A stretch of 64,000 bases of DNA from Desertimonas sp963772825. Lineage in GTDB: Bacteria > Actinomycetota > Acidimicrobiia > Acidimicrobiales > Ilumatobacteraceae. Location: the NCBI GenBank assembly GCA_963772825.1, contig CAVYYX010000023.1, forward strand, positions 33,264 through 97,263, written 5' to 3'. Numbering within the stretch: the stretch's first letter is position 1; every line of letters starts with the position of its first letter. The notes under the pieces were generated by a model. The model did no database searches, was not told the origin of the DNA, and was given only the letters and a program-made list of their open reading frames with translations. The translations under genes were made by a program, and so were the position numbers. This document shows positions 34,659 through 43,392 of the stretch, in pieces.

Positions 34659-34732
34659 CATCTGGGGAAGTCCCGTGTCAATCGACGATCTGGGGAAGGA
34701 TCGTGTCGACGTCTGACACGGATCTTCCCCGG
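34659..34732. repeat. Tripartite intergenic repeat (ATCTGGGGAAG motif)
   Basis: ATCTGGGGAAG with following CCGTGTCA at 34660-34680, a second copy with CGTGTCGA at 34688-34709, and the inverted TGACACGGATCTTCCCC at 34714-34730. The first and third can pair over about 15 bp with the second in the loop. It separates two genes on the minus strand. Confidence 0.7.
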
Positions 34733-34748
34733 AAGCGCCGGGTCGTTG

Positions 34749-35564
34749 TCAGATCGCGTCGAACCAGGCGGTCAGGTCGTTGACGACGGTGGCGAAGTCG
34801 GGGGCTCCGAACAGCACCGGCTGGTAGACGTTGATGTCGTAGTCGGTGGCGGCCATCTCGTCGAGGTCCCAGTCGCGGATCTGCGCCGTGCGGTAGGCGT
34901 TCATCTCGCCGAAGCTCGACAGCAGTCCGGCTCCGTAGGCCTTGAGGTCGCCGTCCTCGAACACCACGCCGAACTCGAGGGTGAACCAGAACGCCTTGGA
35001 GAAGCGCGCCAGGGCGTCGTCGTCGGCGCGGCGGCTCGCCGCTCCTGCTGCCGCATAGAGGTCGGCGTAGGACTGGTTGGCCAACGAGTTGCAGTGCCCG
35101 ACGACCTCGTGGATCACGTCAGGCTCCGGCGTGTACAGCGGGACGGACGGGTGGCGCACGTACTGCGTCGACATGAATCGCCGATCGGCGAGCGAACCGT
35201 AGAACTCACGAATCGGGGCAAGGCCCGGAGCGGCGTCGACGCGCCATCCGGTCAGGCGTTGCAGGCGACGGGACACGTCGGCGAGTTGCGGCACGCGGTC
35301 AGTCGGGAGCGCCAGCTGGGCGACGCCATCGAGGAACGCCGCGCAGGCGTGCTGGCGGTGCAGTTCGCCGAGCGCTCGTTGGGCGGTGGCCCACGTCGCG
35401 TTCTCCTTCTGGGTATACGCGATCACCCTGGCCGCCTCGCCCGGCTGGAGTTCGAGAGCTGCCCTGGCGATCTCGTCGCGACGGGCGAGGTACGCGGGGT
35501 CGGACACGCCCGGATGGTCGTCGGCGAGCTCGACGACGGGAGCGCTGGAGTCGTACGTCGCCAT
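34749..35564 (-). CDS. phhA: Phenylalanine 4-monooxygenase (aromatic amino acid hydroxylase)
   Basis: 271 residues from ATG 35564, with GGAGG upstream. The iron triad is clear: His152 and His157 in IHEVVGHC and Glu197 in FTLEFGV. PLYTPEPDVIHE and FMSTQYVRHPSVP are hallmarks of tetrahydropterin-dependent hydroxylases. No regulatory ACT domain is present, as in bacterial enzymes. Product would be tyrosine. A divergent Lrp regulator 70 bp away suggests control by aromatic amino acids. No pterin recycling gene lies nearby. Confidence 0.9.
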   Translation of the reverse strand: MATYDSSAPVVELADDHPGVSDPAYLARRDEIARAALELQPGEAARVIAYTQKENATWATAQRALGELHRQHACAAFLDGVAQLALPTDRVPQLADVSRRLQRLTGWRVDAAPGLAPIREFYGSLADRRFMSTQYVRHPSVPLYTPEPDVIHEVVGHCNSLANQSYADLYAAAGAASRRADDDALARFSKAFWFTLEFGVVFEDGDLKAYGAGLLSSFGEMNAYRTAQIRDWDLDEMAATDYDINVYQPVLFGAPDFATVVNDLTAWFDAI

Positions 35565-35592
35565 CGCCCTCCAGTCTTGTGAGCATTCGACG

Positions 35593-35626
35593 GTTCGACG
35601 AGCGAACTCCGCAAAGTCCGTACAAT
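35593..35626 (+). promoter_or_regulatory. Divergent promoter region with Lrp-type operator candidate
   Basis: GTTCG (35593-35597) and CGAAC (35603-35607) form a 5-bp dyad with 5-bp spacer, and TACAAT (35621-35626) is a good -10 for the Lrp gene at 35635. I see no matching -35. Location between the hydroxylase and its likely regulator supports an operator. Confidence 0.45.
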
Positions 35627-35634
35627 TGGCGGCG

Positions 35635-36135
35635 ATGGGCGACGATTCAGCGCAAGATGTCGTGTCGCGACCTACTCTGGCCGACTCTGACCGACAGATC
35701 GACGACGTCGACCGGGCCCTCCTCAGGGCCTTGGTCAGCGACGGACGGATGCCGTTCTCCGAGCTGGCGGCGCGCTGCCACATCTCCCGCTCGACGGCTC
35801 ACGCCCGGGTCGAGCGATTACGGCGGATCGGGGCGATCACCGGGTTCACGACGACCCTCGATCCAGCACTGCTCGGCTTTGGGATCTGCGCCCTCGTTTT
35901 CCTCAAGATCACCCAGCACGGCTGGCGGGCGGCGCGCGATGCCATCGTCGAGGTTCCGGGCGTCGAGTCGCTGATGATGTGCGCCGGCGAGTACGACCTC
36001 ATCGCCATCGTGCGCAGTCCGGACATGGCCCACTTCCGCGACACGTTGCTGTCCCAGCTGCACGCCATCGATGCCGTGGTCGGCACGTCGACAGCGTTCG
36101 TGCTCGACGAGGTGCGTCGGCCGATCACGCCCTAA
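35635..36135 (+). CDS. Lrp/AsnC family transcriptional regulator
   Basis: 166 residues from ATG 35635. The winged helix-turn-helix reads DDVDRALLRALVSDGRMPFSE and HISRSTAHARVERL. The RAM ligand domain follows with ALVFLKITQHG, VESLMMCAGEYDLIAIV and a C-terminal strand. Such regulators sense amino acids. Its divergent partner is a phenylalanine hydroxylase, so phenylalanine or tyrosine is a likely effector, comparable in logic to PhhR though not homologous. Confidence 0.88.
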   Translation: MGDDSAQDVVSRPTLADSDRQIDDVDRALLRALVSDGRMPFSELAARCHISRSTAHARVERLRRIGAITGFTTTLDPALLGFGICALVFLKITQHGWRAARDAIVEVPGVESLMMCAGEYDLIAIVRSPDMAHFRDTLLSQLHAIDAVVGTSTAFVLDEVRRPITP

Positions 36136-36179
36136 CCGGGCCGAGATGCAATCATCGCCGTCGTCTCTACAGTGACCGC

Positions 36180-36563
36180 ATGCCGGCTTTGCCATGGAAG
36201 CGCATCGACGAGGTCGACGAGACGACCGAGCTGACGATGATGGCGTCACGACTGCCGCTGCGATCTCATCGGCACATTCCGGGGTTCCTCCGAGCCACGC
36301 TGCGGATCCGCCGCCAGCTCGCCGCGGCGCCAGGAGTCGTCGGCTACGCCCTCGACGCCAAGCTGTTCGCGAAAACGTTCTGGACCGTGTCGGCTTGGCG
36401 ATCACGCGAGCAGCTCGAGGCCTTCGCCGCCACCGACCCACACCGCGGCGACGTGGGCAGGATCCGCTCGCACATGGAGCCGACCACGTTCGTGTTCTGG
36501 ACCGCCACGGCAAGCGATCTACCGATCCCCTGGGACGACGTGCGCCGCCGGATCGAGGTCTGA
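36180..36563 (+). CDS. Monooxygenase-like small protein (DUF3291-type)
   Basis: 127 residues; ATG 36180 preceded by a weak ribosome site. TELTMMASRLPLRSH, VVGYALDAKLFAKTFWTVSAWRS and HMEPTTFVFW are features of the ABM-like spheroidene-monooxygenase-related group with ferredoxin-like fold. It follows the Lrp gene by 44 bp and could be co-transcribed. No substrate known. The gap behind it holds a 51-bp palindromic repeat. Confidence 0.7.
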   Translation: MPALPWKRIDEVDETTELTMMASRLPLRSHRHIPGFLRATLRIRRQLAAAPGVVGYALDAKLFAKTFWTVSAWRSREQLEAFAATDPHRGDVGRIRSHMEPTTFVFWTATASDLPIPWDDVRRRIEV

Positions 36564-36582
36564 GGCGGAGTCGACCGTCGTG

Positions 36583-36633
36583 TCTTTGGCATGGTTGGCG
36601 CCACCAACGACGCCAAGGCGACCAAAGAGTTCA
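36583..36633. repeat. 51-bp palindromic intergenic repeat, copy c
   Basis: TCTTTGG (36583-36589) to CCAAAGAGTTCA, matching the copy at 6693-6743 at about 47 of 51 positions, including the preceding ACCGTCG. Inner stem TTGGCG/CGCCAA. Confidence 0.75.
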
Positions 36634-36696
36634 GCTCCGCGCCGAGGAGAGCCCCGAATCGTCCGGTAACACCATCGGTCGTCGGAGTGCCGGCCG

Positions 36697-37410
36697 TCAG
36701 GCACCACTCGGGGGCGACGCGCTGCCCATCAGCAGTAGCTCGATACGAGTGAGCGGCTCTGCGATGCCGACGCTGAAGGTCTGGCTCGACTCGTCGTCGT
36801 AGCCGACGAACTCGCCGAAGTGCTTCCAGCCGACGAGTGGGGACGCGTCGGCGTGCGGGCCCACGACCGTGGAGTCGGTCTCCCACTCCAGGAGCACCTG
36901 TCGCAGGTATTGGGACACGCGCGCCAACTCCTGCTTCAACGACTCGGTGTTGGGGTCGAAGAGCGACCGTCGCGCATCGACGACCCGGCCGTACATCTCG
37001 ACCGAGAGCTGGGTGTCGTTGAGCTGAGCCATCTGGGCCCGAAATCCGATTGCCTGTTCGCGGGTCAGAACGAGGCCAGCCGGGGCGTCGAACCCGAATG
37101 TTCTGAGGATGCGGCGCGCGGCCTTGATGTCATTGAACGCAATTTCGACCTGGTTGGCGAACGCGAGCAGCGATTCCCGCTTGCGACGGACCTCTTCCCG
37201 CCGTACATCACGATCTCGCAGGACGGCGCCGACGACACCTCCGGCCAGGGCGACGACAACGATCTGAGCGGCACTGCCGGCGAGGTTCACCCAGATGTCG
37301 CTGGACCGCTCGGGGGCCATCAGGGCGGCGGTGATCAGGAGCGCAACCGCCCCCACGACGATGACGCCGACGATGATCCAGGGGCGGTGGCGGCGCAGCG
37401 TGGTTCGCAT
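36697..37410 (-). CDS. Hypothetical membrane protein with two TM helices
   Basis: 237 residues from ATG 37410. Basic start MRTTLRRHRPW, TM1 (IIVGVIVVGAVALLITAALM), TM2 (about 42-65, AAQIVVVALAGGVVGAVL), then a cytoplasmic helical part rich in Arg/Glu: RREEVRRKRESLLAF, FNDIKAARRILRTFG. Likely coiled coil in part. No known domain. It follows a 41-residue ORF by 14 bp on the same strand. Confidence 0.65.
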   Translation of the reverse strand: MRTTLRRHRPWIIVGVIVVGAVALLITAALMAPERSSDIWVNLAGSAAQIVVVALAGGVVGAVLRDRDVRREEVRRKRESLLAFANQVEIAFNDIKAARRILRTFGFDAPAGLVLTREQAIGFRAQMAQLNDTQLSVEMYGRVVDARRSLFDPNTESLKQELARVSQYLRQVLLEWETDSTVVGPHADASPLVGWKHFGEFVGYDDESSQTFSVGIAEPLTRIELLLMGSASPPSGA

Positions 37411-37424
37411 GTCGACTATCGGGT

Positions 37425-37550
37425 TCAGGCCGGCGACTCGGACGAGCGCTCCACGCGGACCAGCTCCGACTTGGCGATCGGTGCCGTGTCCCTGGGGGCC
37501 TCGCCGGCCTGCGGCTCCCACGGGCGCCCGCGGTCGGGTTCAGTCATCAT
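37425..37550 (-). CDS. Possible 41-residue protein upstream of the membrane protein gene
   Basis: ATG 37550 (or 37547) gives MMTEPDRGRPWEPQAGEAP and ends RVERSSESPA with TGA 14 bp before the next ATG. Charged, Pro-rich. Spacing suggests an operon; the ribosome site is weak. Confidence 0.4.
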   Translation of the reverse strand: MMTEPDRGRPWEPQAGEAPRDTAPIAKSELVRVERSSESPA

Positions 37551-37626
37551 CGAGCATCAGTCTGCTGCACCCACGACCACCTGCCGGCCACCCTCGCCGC
37601 GCAAGGAGACGCCGCACCGCGCAGTG

Positions 37627-37953
37627 TCAGGGTTCGACGACGAGCCAGCCACGTCGCTGCAACTCACCGGCGAGCAGGTCCGCGGGCATTCCCCGAATCA
37701 ACGACTCGGCGTGCGACATCGGCGTCCTCGGTTCGGCCGGCAGTCCGCCTTCGTCGTCCACGGCGGCTTGGAGCCGGGCGATCAACCGCTCTGCCTCGTC
37801 CCGGGTGAACTTGCCCGCGGCCTGACGCTGCGTGAACCGCATCGGTCCACGCGCATCCCGAAAGTCCTCGTGACCCGCAGCCTGCAGAAGCGACAGCAGC
37901 TCATCCACCTGACGAGAAGTGGCCGGCGGACCGGCATGTTGACCGAAGGCCAT
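37627..37953 (-). CDS. Conserved hypothetical protein, 108 residues
   Basis: ATG 37953 (MAFGQHAGPPATSRQVDE). Central block DARGPMRFTQRQAAGKFTRDEAERLIARL resembles short actinobacterial proteins with an RxPxGFTxRQAxxKFTxxEA pattern; the end is LLAGELQRRGWLVVEP. Helical and soluble. No known role. Neighbouring genes are unrelated. Confidence 0.6.
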   Translation of the reverse strand: MAFGQHAGPPATSRQVDELLSLLQAAGHEDFRDARGPMRFTQRQAAGKFTRDEAERLIARLQAAVDDEGGLPAEPRTPMSHAESLIRGMPADLLAGELQRRGWLVVEP

Positions 37954-38235
37954 GCCCCAGTCAACCGCGTGTGGAGGTGGCGGTGTGGGATCCTCACCCG
38001 CCCAACAGGCATGACCACTCACGCTCCGACGACGTCGGCCCGTCGCAGATGCAGGACACCTCGGAATTCCCTTCGCGGCCGGCTCCCAGGATGCCCGACG
38101 CCGTCGACACACCTGCACGGAGATCACCGATCGGCCTGTTGCTCACCCGCCTGGCAAAGAAGCCGCTCCGGGAGCTCGAGGGTGCGCTCGCCGGTCGCCG
38201 CACCGGCGCACCAGGACCGCCGCGAAGGGCTCGGG

Positions 38236-38979
38236 TCATCGGTGCCGTCGCTTGAGCTGATCGGCCGGCTTGCGCAGGTGTGTCAGAGGATTGACTTGAC
38301 CCAGCCGTAAAGGCCGCCTGTGCGTGTCGACCACCCGGCTCACGACGGCCACCGCGGTGCTGATGTCATGGTCGGGACGGTTCGGGCGCATCATGGCCAC
38401 AAACCAAATCTGCTCGATGGTCGGTGGCCCGGTGGCGAGCTGCTCGAGGACCGACGGATTCTGGCCCTGGGCGGCCTCGAACGTGGCGGCAATCGAGGTG
38501 GACCGACCCACACCGCCACCGCAGTGAGCAAAGACACGACCATCGGCGGTCGCCACCAGGTCAAGAAATCGGCGAATCTGCGCTGGTGTCGGCGCCCGGC
38601 CATCGGGGATCGGCAGTTCCGCATAGTCCAATCCCAGGGCGGTCAACTGCTGGGGATCGTCGGTGCTCAGGTCGGCACGGCCGCCGGTGCGCATGTCGAT
38701 CACCAGAGTCACGTCACGCTCGGCTAGCTCGCGATACTGCTCCAGCGATGTCTCACCGCCGACCAACAGCCGGTCACCAACCACCCGCAAGTTTCGAATG
38801 TCAGGCCAGCCGTCGTCGTGCACCCAGGGTCCTTCCCGGCCCACCGCGTGGCGTGCCAATGCGGACGACGACAAAGTTGACGGCGAGAAATACGGCCAGC
38901 CAGCCGCCCGCGACACACAGAACCGACGCAGCGGGCGGGAGATCCGCTTCAGTCCATCTACCGCTCGACGTGCCGTCAC
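38236..38979 (-). CDS. Membrane-anchored dual-specificity/tyrosine phosphatase
   Basis: GTG 38979 has AGGAG at six bases. The catalytic P-loop is HCGGGVGRS (HCx5RS), with a general-acid candidate in IPDGRAPTP and WPDIRNLRVVG before it. Residues about 29-55 as written are odd (PYFSPSTLSSS), but the next frame there reads WLAVFLAVNFVVVRIG, a perfect TM helix, and the original frame resumes at EGPWVHDDGWPDIRN. Two compensating indels near 38890 and 38845 would explain this. The protein is probably an N-terminally anchored phosphatase of about 247 residues. Confidence 0.75.
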   Translation of the reverse strand: MTARRAVDGLKRISRPLRRFCVSRAAGWPYFSPSTLSSSALARHAVGREGPWVHDDGWPDIRNLRVVGDRLLVGGETSLEQYRELAERDVTLVIDMRTGGRADLSTDDPQQLTALGLDYAELPIPDGRAPTPAQIRRFLDLVATADGRVFAHCGGGVGRSTSIAATFEAAQGQNPSVLEQLATGPPTIEQIWFVAMMRPNRPDHDISTAVAVVSRVVDTHRRPLRLGQVNPLTHLRKPADQLKRRHR

Positions 38980-39287
38980 CGATCACTCCTAATCTGTCGA
39001 AACACACAGACACGATGCCACCGATCCGGGCGAACTCGCAGTCGATGACGTGCTTCGATAACGGACGAGCGCTGATCCGCCTAAACAGGTGTTCGCACGC
39101 AACGACGCACCATGTCCAGTGAGCGAACAGCGTCTTTGATGAGTCCTGCGAGCAGAAACCTGCCTGCTCAGCTCACCAATGTTGCGAAGCGGTCGTTCGC
39201 CGTATCGGCGATGCATGACGCAAGCTGCGGGCATGACGATTCGGACCCGTCCTGAGATCTGTCAGTGGCGCCGCAGCTCCGGCTCCG
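38980..39287. other. Intergenic, no supported gene
   Basis: Contains the ribosome site and probably the promoter of the phosphatase gene on the minus strand. No other feature seen. Confidence 0.45.
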
Positions 39288-40568
39288 TCAGCTGATCGTT
39301 TGAAACCAGGTAGCTGCGAGCGGCATCGCTTGCACCCAGCTGTTGACGTGGTCGAAGCCCGGTAGTTCCTCGATCGTCACATCTGCCCCGCCGCTACGGA
39401 GGTGCTCGACGGACTCGAGGGCGCTGTCGTAGGGCACCTCTTCGTCGTCGGGGCTGTGATACGCACGAACCGGAGCATCGGGCGTCCACTGATCGACGGC
39501 GTTCTCGCGCAAGTGAACACGAAGTGGGTGTTGTGCGTTGGCCATCACCTCGGCGAGAAAGTCTGCGTCGAGGAGCTCCTGCGATGACCCAGGCAGCGCG
39601 GCGGCGACGTCGTCGAAGTAGTGCTGCATGTCGAACACGTCCTCCACGGTCGAGTCGTAGGGCGGTTCGAAGATCTCCGACGTCTCACCGTAGATGTCGT
39701 AGATGTCGTCGTAGGCGAGCAGGAGGTACGAGACGTAGAGGGGCACGTAGACGGTGACGTTGTCGGCGAGCGAATGCAAGAACCACTGCTCGACGTCAAA
39801 GACTGCGCCGACGGTGGCCGTGGCAGTGACGTCGACTCCCGTGTCTTGCAGCTCTTGGTGAAGCGCGAGCGCCGAGTGCCCGCCCTGGGAGAATCCGAAC
39901 GTGAAGAGCAACTCGTCGCGCTCGACCTGCAGTCTGTCGAGCACCTCCTGCGACGCGACGAGCAAGTCGACAGTGGCCGACGCCTCACTTTCGGCGTGGA
40001 AGTAACGGTGACGCGGCACCGAGGAGTCCCCGAGCCCGAGGTAGTCGGGAGCGACGTAAACGAAGCCGCTCCCGGCGAACACGGAGTTTGACGGCGGGCC
40101 GTCGAAGCTCTCTCCTGCCTCGCTGAGTTCACCGAAGATGCTTGGATTCGAGGGGGCGTCGTAGAACGACACGGCTGTGCCGTGCAGGTAGGCCACCGTC
40201 GACAGCGGTCCGGCCTTGCGGGGCACGGAGACCATTCCCGTGGCGATCGTCGGCTCGCCCGTCGACTGACCCGGCAGCGCCGCGTCAACGGTGCAATAGC
40301 TGACCTTGTAGCTGTCGAACCCGTACTCGGACGAGAACGGAATGTCCGGAAACAGGTAGTAGTCCTGGTAAAAGGCGATCCACTCGTCGAAGTACGCCTG
40401 AACGGAGTCCGCGGTCGGGTACGACGCGACGTGTTCGTGACTCACCAGTCGCCCACGATCCCCGGTCCCGCACGAGTCGACTTCGTCCGGCACGTGACCG
40501 CTGTTGCTCGCAATCGCCGGTGAAATGAAAGCTGTCAGCGCGATCGCGCTGAGCACCGCACGTCCCAT
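39288..40568 (-). CDS. Secreted lipase-like alpha/beta hydrolase
   Basis: 426 residues from ATG 40568. Signal peptide 1-20 (LSAIALTAFISPAIA). The fold resembles secretory lipases: VAYLHGTAVSFYDAPSNPS, PDYLGLGDS, nucleophile FGFSQGGHSAL, Asp in SPDDEEVPYDSAL, His in PGFDHVNSW. Length matches the LIP family. An 78-residue gene lies directly upstream on the same strand. It probably works outside the cell on esters or lipids. Confidence 0.82.
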   Translation of the reverse strand: MGRAVLSAIALTAFISPAIASNSGHVPDEVDSCGTGDRGRLVSHEHVASYPTADSVQAYFDEWIAFYQDYYLFPDIPFSSEYGFDSYKVSYCTVDAALPGQSTGEPTIATGMVSVPRKAGPLSTVAYLHGTAVSFYDAPSNPSIFGELSEAGESFDGPPSNSVFAGSGFVYVAPDYLGLGDSSVPRHRYFHAESEASATVDLLVASQEVLDRLQVERDELLFTFGFSQGGHSALALHQELQDTGVDVTATATVGAVFDVEQWFLHSLADNVTVYVPLYVSYLLLAYDDIYDIYGETSEIFEPPYDSTVEDVFDMQHYFDDVAAALPGSSQELLDADFLAEVMANAQHPLRVHLRENAVDQWTPDAPVRAYHSPDDEEVPYDSALESVEHLRSGGADVTIEELPGFDHVNSWVQAMPLAATWFQTIS

Positions 40569-40583
40569 GTCGACTCCCGTTGG

Positions 40584-40820
40584 CTAGTAGAGGACGCCGC
40601 CGGCGTCGTGGTGGGCGAGGAGGGACGTGTCGATCGTGCCGTCGGAGCGGACTGACTCGTCGATCGGTCTCCAGAACTCATCGGCGTGGATCGCGTCGCC
40701 CGTGACCCGCAGAGGATTGGCAGCTGGGCACTCGAGCGCGACGACGCACTCGTTGTGAAGCGACGAGAGCACCGCTGTACCTTGTCCGCGTCGACTACTC
40801 GTCCGCCGAGCGATCATCAT
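40584..40820 (-). CDS. Small hypothetical protein preceding the lipase gene
   Basis: 78 residues; ATG ATG start with AAAGGACC upstream. Sequence MMIARRTSSRRGQGT, VVALECPAANPLRV, DGTIDTSLLAHHDAGG. 15 bp separate it from the lipase start, so they may be co-transcribed. No signal peptide or known domain. Confidence 0.5.
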   Translation of the reverse strand: MMIARRTSSRRGQGTAVLSSLHNECVVALECPAANPLRVTGDAIHADEFWRPIDESVRSDGTIDTSLLAHHDAGGVLY

Positions 40821-41272
40821 TGTGGTCCTTTCGTGTTGAGACCGACGAAGGCAGCTGCGCCCGGTTGCGCCGGCTCGACCGACGGTAAGGACGCCGCGTT
40901 ACCCGAGCGTTACCCCGCACTCGCCTAGACAACCGGTCACTCCCTCCGCTTGAAGATGCCGTCGCGAGAGTCGTTCCCCGCCCAGCAGGTCTTCGTCGGT
41001 CGGCGTCCGGCGAGTCTTGCGGAGTAACCTCCGAGCTCGTACGCCACGCACAGAGACCCAAAGCCGTGGCGGGCGACAACTCGGCGTTCGCTACTACTCC
41101 GCCAGCCCGCAGTCACCCGCTCCGCCGATGCGTCCATGCCGATGTGGGTGTGCCGAGTTGGCAGCTTGTCGCGATGTTCGGTGGGAGCGTTAGGTGTCTC
41201 GGACCCGATCAGGACGGCTGCGTCGAGCAGCTGAAGTGCGGCAAGCCGTTGACGCCCGTCCCTGAACTCTCG
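40821..41272. other. Intergenic, no supported gene
   Basis: Holds the promoter region of the lipase operon (minus) and of the nucleotidyltransferase (plus). Frames are open but lack start signals. No repeat noticed. Confidence 0.4.
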
Positions 41273-42055
41273 ATGAACACAGGCACGCCGAACCGCGACG
41301 ATGGGTCGATGGACGATGAGAACTTCCTGACCTGGGTCAGTGATGAGCTCGCAATGCTGCCCAACGTGGTCGCCGTCGCTCTCGGCGGCTCACGTGCACG
41401 CGGCACTCATCACGAAGACAGCGACTGGGACGTCGCCGTCTACTACCGCGACGGTTTCAACCCCGACGACCTTCGCGCCAAGGGATGGCCAGGCGAGGTC
41501 TCTGAGATCGGTGGTTGGGGCGGGGGCGTGATGAACGGCGGAGCGTGGCTGACCATCGACGGCCGTCGCGTCGACGTGCACTACCGCGACTTGAACGAAG
41601 TCGAGCACTGGTGCGCCGAGGCGAACGAGGGCCGCTACGACAAGCAGCTACTGCTGTTCTACGCGGCCGGCATCCCGACGTACGTGGTGATGGCCGAGCT
41701 GGCCCTCAACGTCACCCTTCGAGGGGTGCTGCCTCGCCCCGTGTACCCAGAGGTGCTGGCGAGGGAGGCGCACCGGCGGTGGGCCGCCGACGCCGCGGCC
41801 AGCGTGCGCTACGGGCAGGCCGCCGTTGCGAGTCGGGGCGACCTCGTCGTCGGATTGGCCAACGGTGCCCGTGGACTGATCGAGGCCGGGCACAGCCGAC
41901 TGGCCGCCCGCCGGGAGTGGGTGATCAATGAGAAGCAGATCGTCGAACAGGCCGGACTCACCGAAGAAGCAGCAACGCTCATCGACGGCATCGACGTCGC
42001 CGGGCTGCAGGCCGCGTTGCGCGACATCGGGCAACGGCTCGACGGCTTCGCGTAG
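41273..42055 (+). CDS. Nucleotidyltransferase domain protein
   Basis: 260 residues from ATG 41273; ATG 41309 (MDDENFLTWVSDEL) is an equal alternative. The catalytic motif is VALGGSRARG then DSDWDVAVYY, the GSx...DxD of Pol-beta-like nucleotidyltransferases, with the third Asp likely in GRRVDVHYRD. The C-terminal half is helical (AREAHRRWAADAAASV). Similar proteins include aminoglycoside nucleotidyltransferases and MNT-type antitoxins, but no HEPN partner is encoded next to it. Confidence 0.8.
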   Translation: MNTGTPNRDDGSMDDENFLTWVSDELAMLPNVVAVALGGSRARGTHHEDSDWDVAVYYRDGFNPDDLRAKGWPGEVSEIGGWGGGVMNGGAWLTIDGRRVDVHYRDLNEVEHWCAEANEGRYDKQLLLFYAAGIPTYVVMAELALNVTLRGVLPRPVYPEVLAREAHRRWAADAAASVRYGQAAVASRGDLVVGLANGARGLIEAGHSRLAARREWVINEKQIVEQAGLTEEAATLIDGIDVAGLQAALRDIGQRLDGFA

Positions 42056-42283
42056 AGAATCCGGACCGGGCAACTCAGCGCGATCGGGCTCTCGCCTGTG
42101 ATTCGCTGCCGTGGTTCGGGGTCGCGCTGTTCGGGTGGCCGTGGCCGCCGAAAGGTGGCGTCGACTCGCTCCGTGATTCCGGCGAAGGAACAAACATGTC
42201 GGCACCACGGGCGGGTGCGACGCGTCGCTCGACGTTGTCGGCGAAGCAAGCTGGCGGGCTTCAGCGCCTGTCGCCGGGCTGCC

Positions 42284-42991
42284 TCAGGCTCGGTCGATCG
42301 TGGACTCTCGTAGTGCAGCCGTGTAGCCGACGAGCATGTCTGTGAGCTCCGTCGGGCGGCTGAGCGCGACACAGTGGCCAGCGGCGATCTCGTCTGGCTC
42401 GATAGCGAGTCGTTCGGTGACGACGCGGCGCATGAAGTGGGGTGGGAAGAATCGATCGTCGCCGCAGAGCACGAACTTGGTTGGAACGGCTGGCCAGGCA
42501 TCGAGTGGCCAGCGAGTGTGGTAGGCGGCGTCGGATTCGGAGCGCTCTTTGCTCAATGCTTCCTCGGCGATGGCGCGGGGCACGTCATGGTAGAAGGCGA
42601 TGAACGGGTCGTCGCTGCCCGTGTTGCCGCCGTCTCGCCGGGCTTGTTCCTGCACGGCCTGCCGGTAGCCAGTGTTGTCCCACCACTCCGCTGGGGTCTC
42701 TCCCGGAGCCGGGACCATCCCCGCCACCAAGACGAGCAGGTCGACTGGAACCCGATCGGCCACCAGCGGCGCCGTAAAGCCGCCATAGGACTGGCCGACG
42801 ACAACCAGGTCATTGCGATCGCCGATCGCGTCGACGACAGTGTCGGCGTATTCGCGAAGGCCGGCCGAGTCGTCATCGCACGGCAGGTCCGGTGCCACCG
42901 CCTCATGACCCCGGTCGTGCAACTCAGCCACCACACGATGCCAGTACCAACCGACGTCTCCACCGCCATGGATCAACACGAATGTCGTCAT
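42284..42991 (-). CDS. Alpha/beta hydrolase
   Basis: 235 residues from ATG 42991 with AAAGG upstream. FVLIHGGGDVGWYW is the oxyanion region, VVVGQSYGGFTAPL the nucleophile elbow (Ser about 69), KFVLCGDDRFFP gives the Asp and AAGHCVALSRP the His. A compact cytosolic esterase of the salicylate/methylketone type. No operon partner is clear. Confidence 0.85.
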   Translation of the reverse strand: MTTFVLIHGGGDVGWYWHRVVAELHDRGHEAVAPDLPCDDDSAGLREYADTVVDAIGDRNDLVVVGQSYGGFTAPLVADRVPVDLLVLVAGMVPAPGETPAEWWDNTGYRQAVQEQARRDGGNTGSDDPFIAFYHDVPRAIAEEALSKERSESDAAYHTRWPLDAWPAVPTKFVLCGDDRFFPPHFMRRVVTERLAIEPDEIAAGHCVALSRPTELTDMLVGYTAALRESTIDRA

Positions 42992-43392
42992 CCGTCTACC
43001 TTTCGTGGTGCTCGGTCCAGGGCCGGGCGTACCAATCCCGCCGGGCGACCCTCAGCACTCGACCTTCGCCGTACGCATTGAGCTGACGCGGCCATTGCTC
43101 CCTATGACGGCGCGGCAGTGTCGAACTCATCGCGACGAAACCGCCCGCGAATGAGGTCGACTGTGACCAGCGACGGACCCGGCGTCCCCAGCAGACGCTG
43201 GCCGCGGCGATCCTCTGGCTGACGACTGGATCAGCACCGATCTGCACGGCCGCCAGTCCGCGGACTGACATGGAGCGGATACGCCCATGCCGGATTGAGT
43301 TGTCGTAGGCGTGGCGAGGGTTCTCGTAGCGTCGGGGGGCTCCTGTTCGAATCTGGTGACGATTCGTCGGGCGGCACCGTCGGGGCGGCGGG
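42992..43392. other. Intergenic, no clear gene
   Basis: A minus-strand frame ending at 42996 reads QWPRQLNAYGEGRVLRVARRDWYARPW just before the hydrolase gene, which looks coding, but I cannot find a start or family. It may be a decayed gene. Confidence 0.3.

Noticed and set aside
43340..43375. tRNA-like GTTCGAATC stretch
   Set aside because: No acceptor or anticodon stems can be built around it; not an att copy of tRNA-Arg beyond a few bases.
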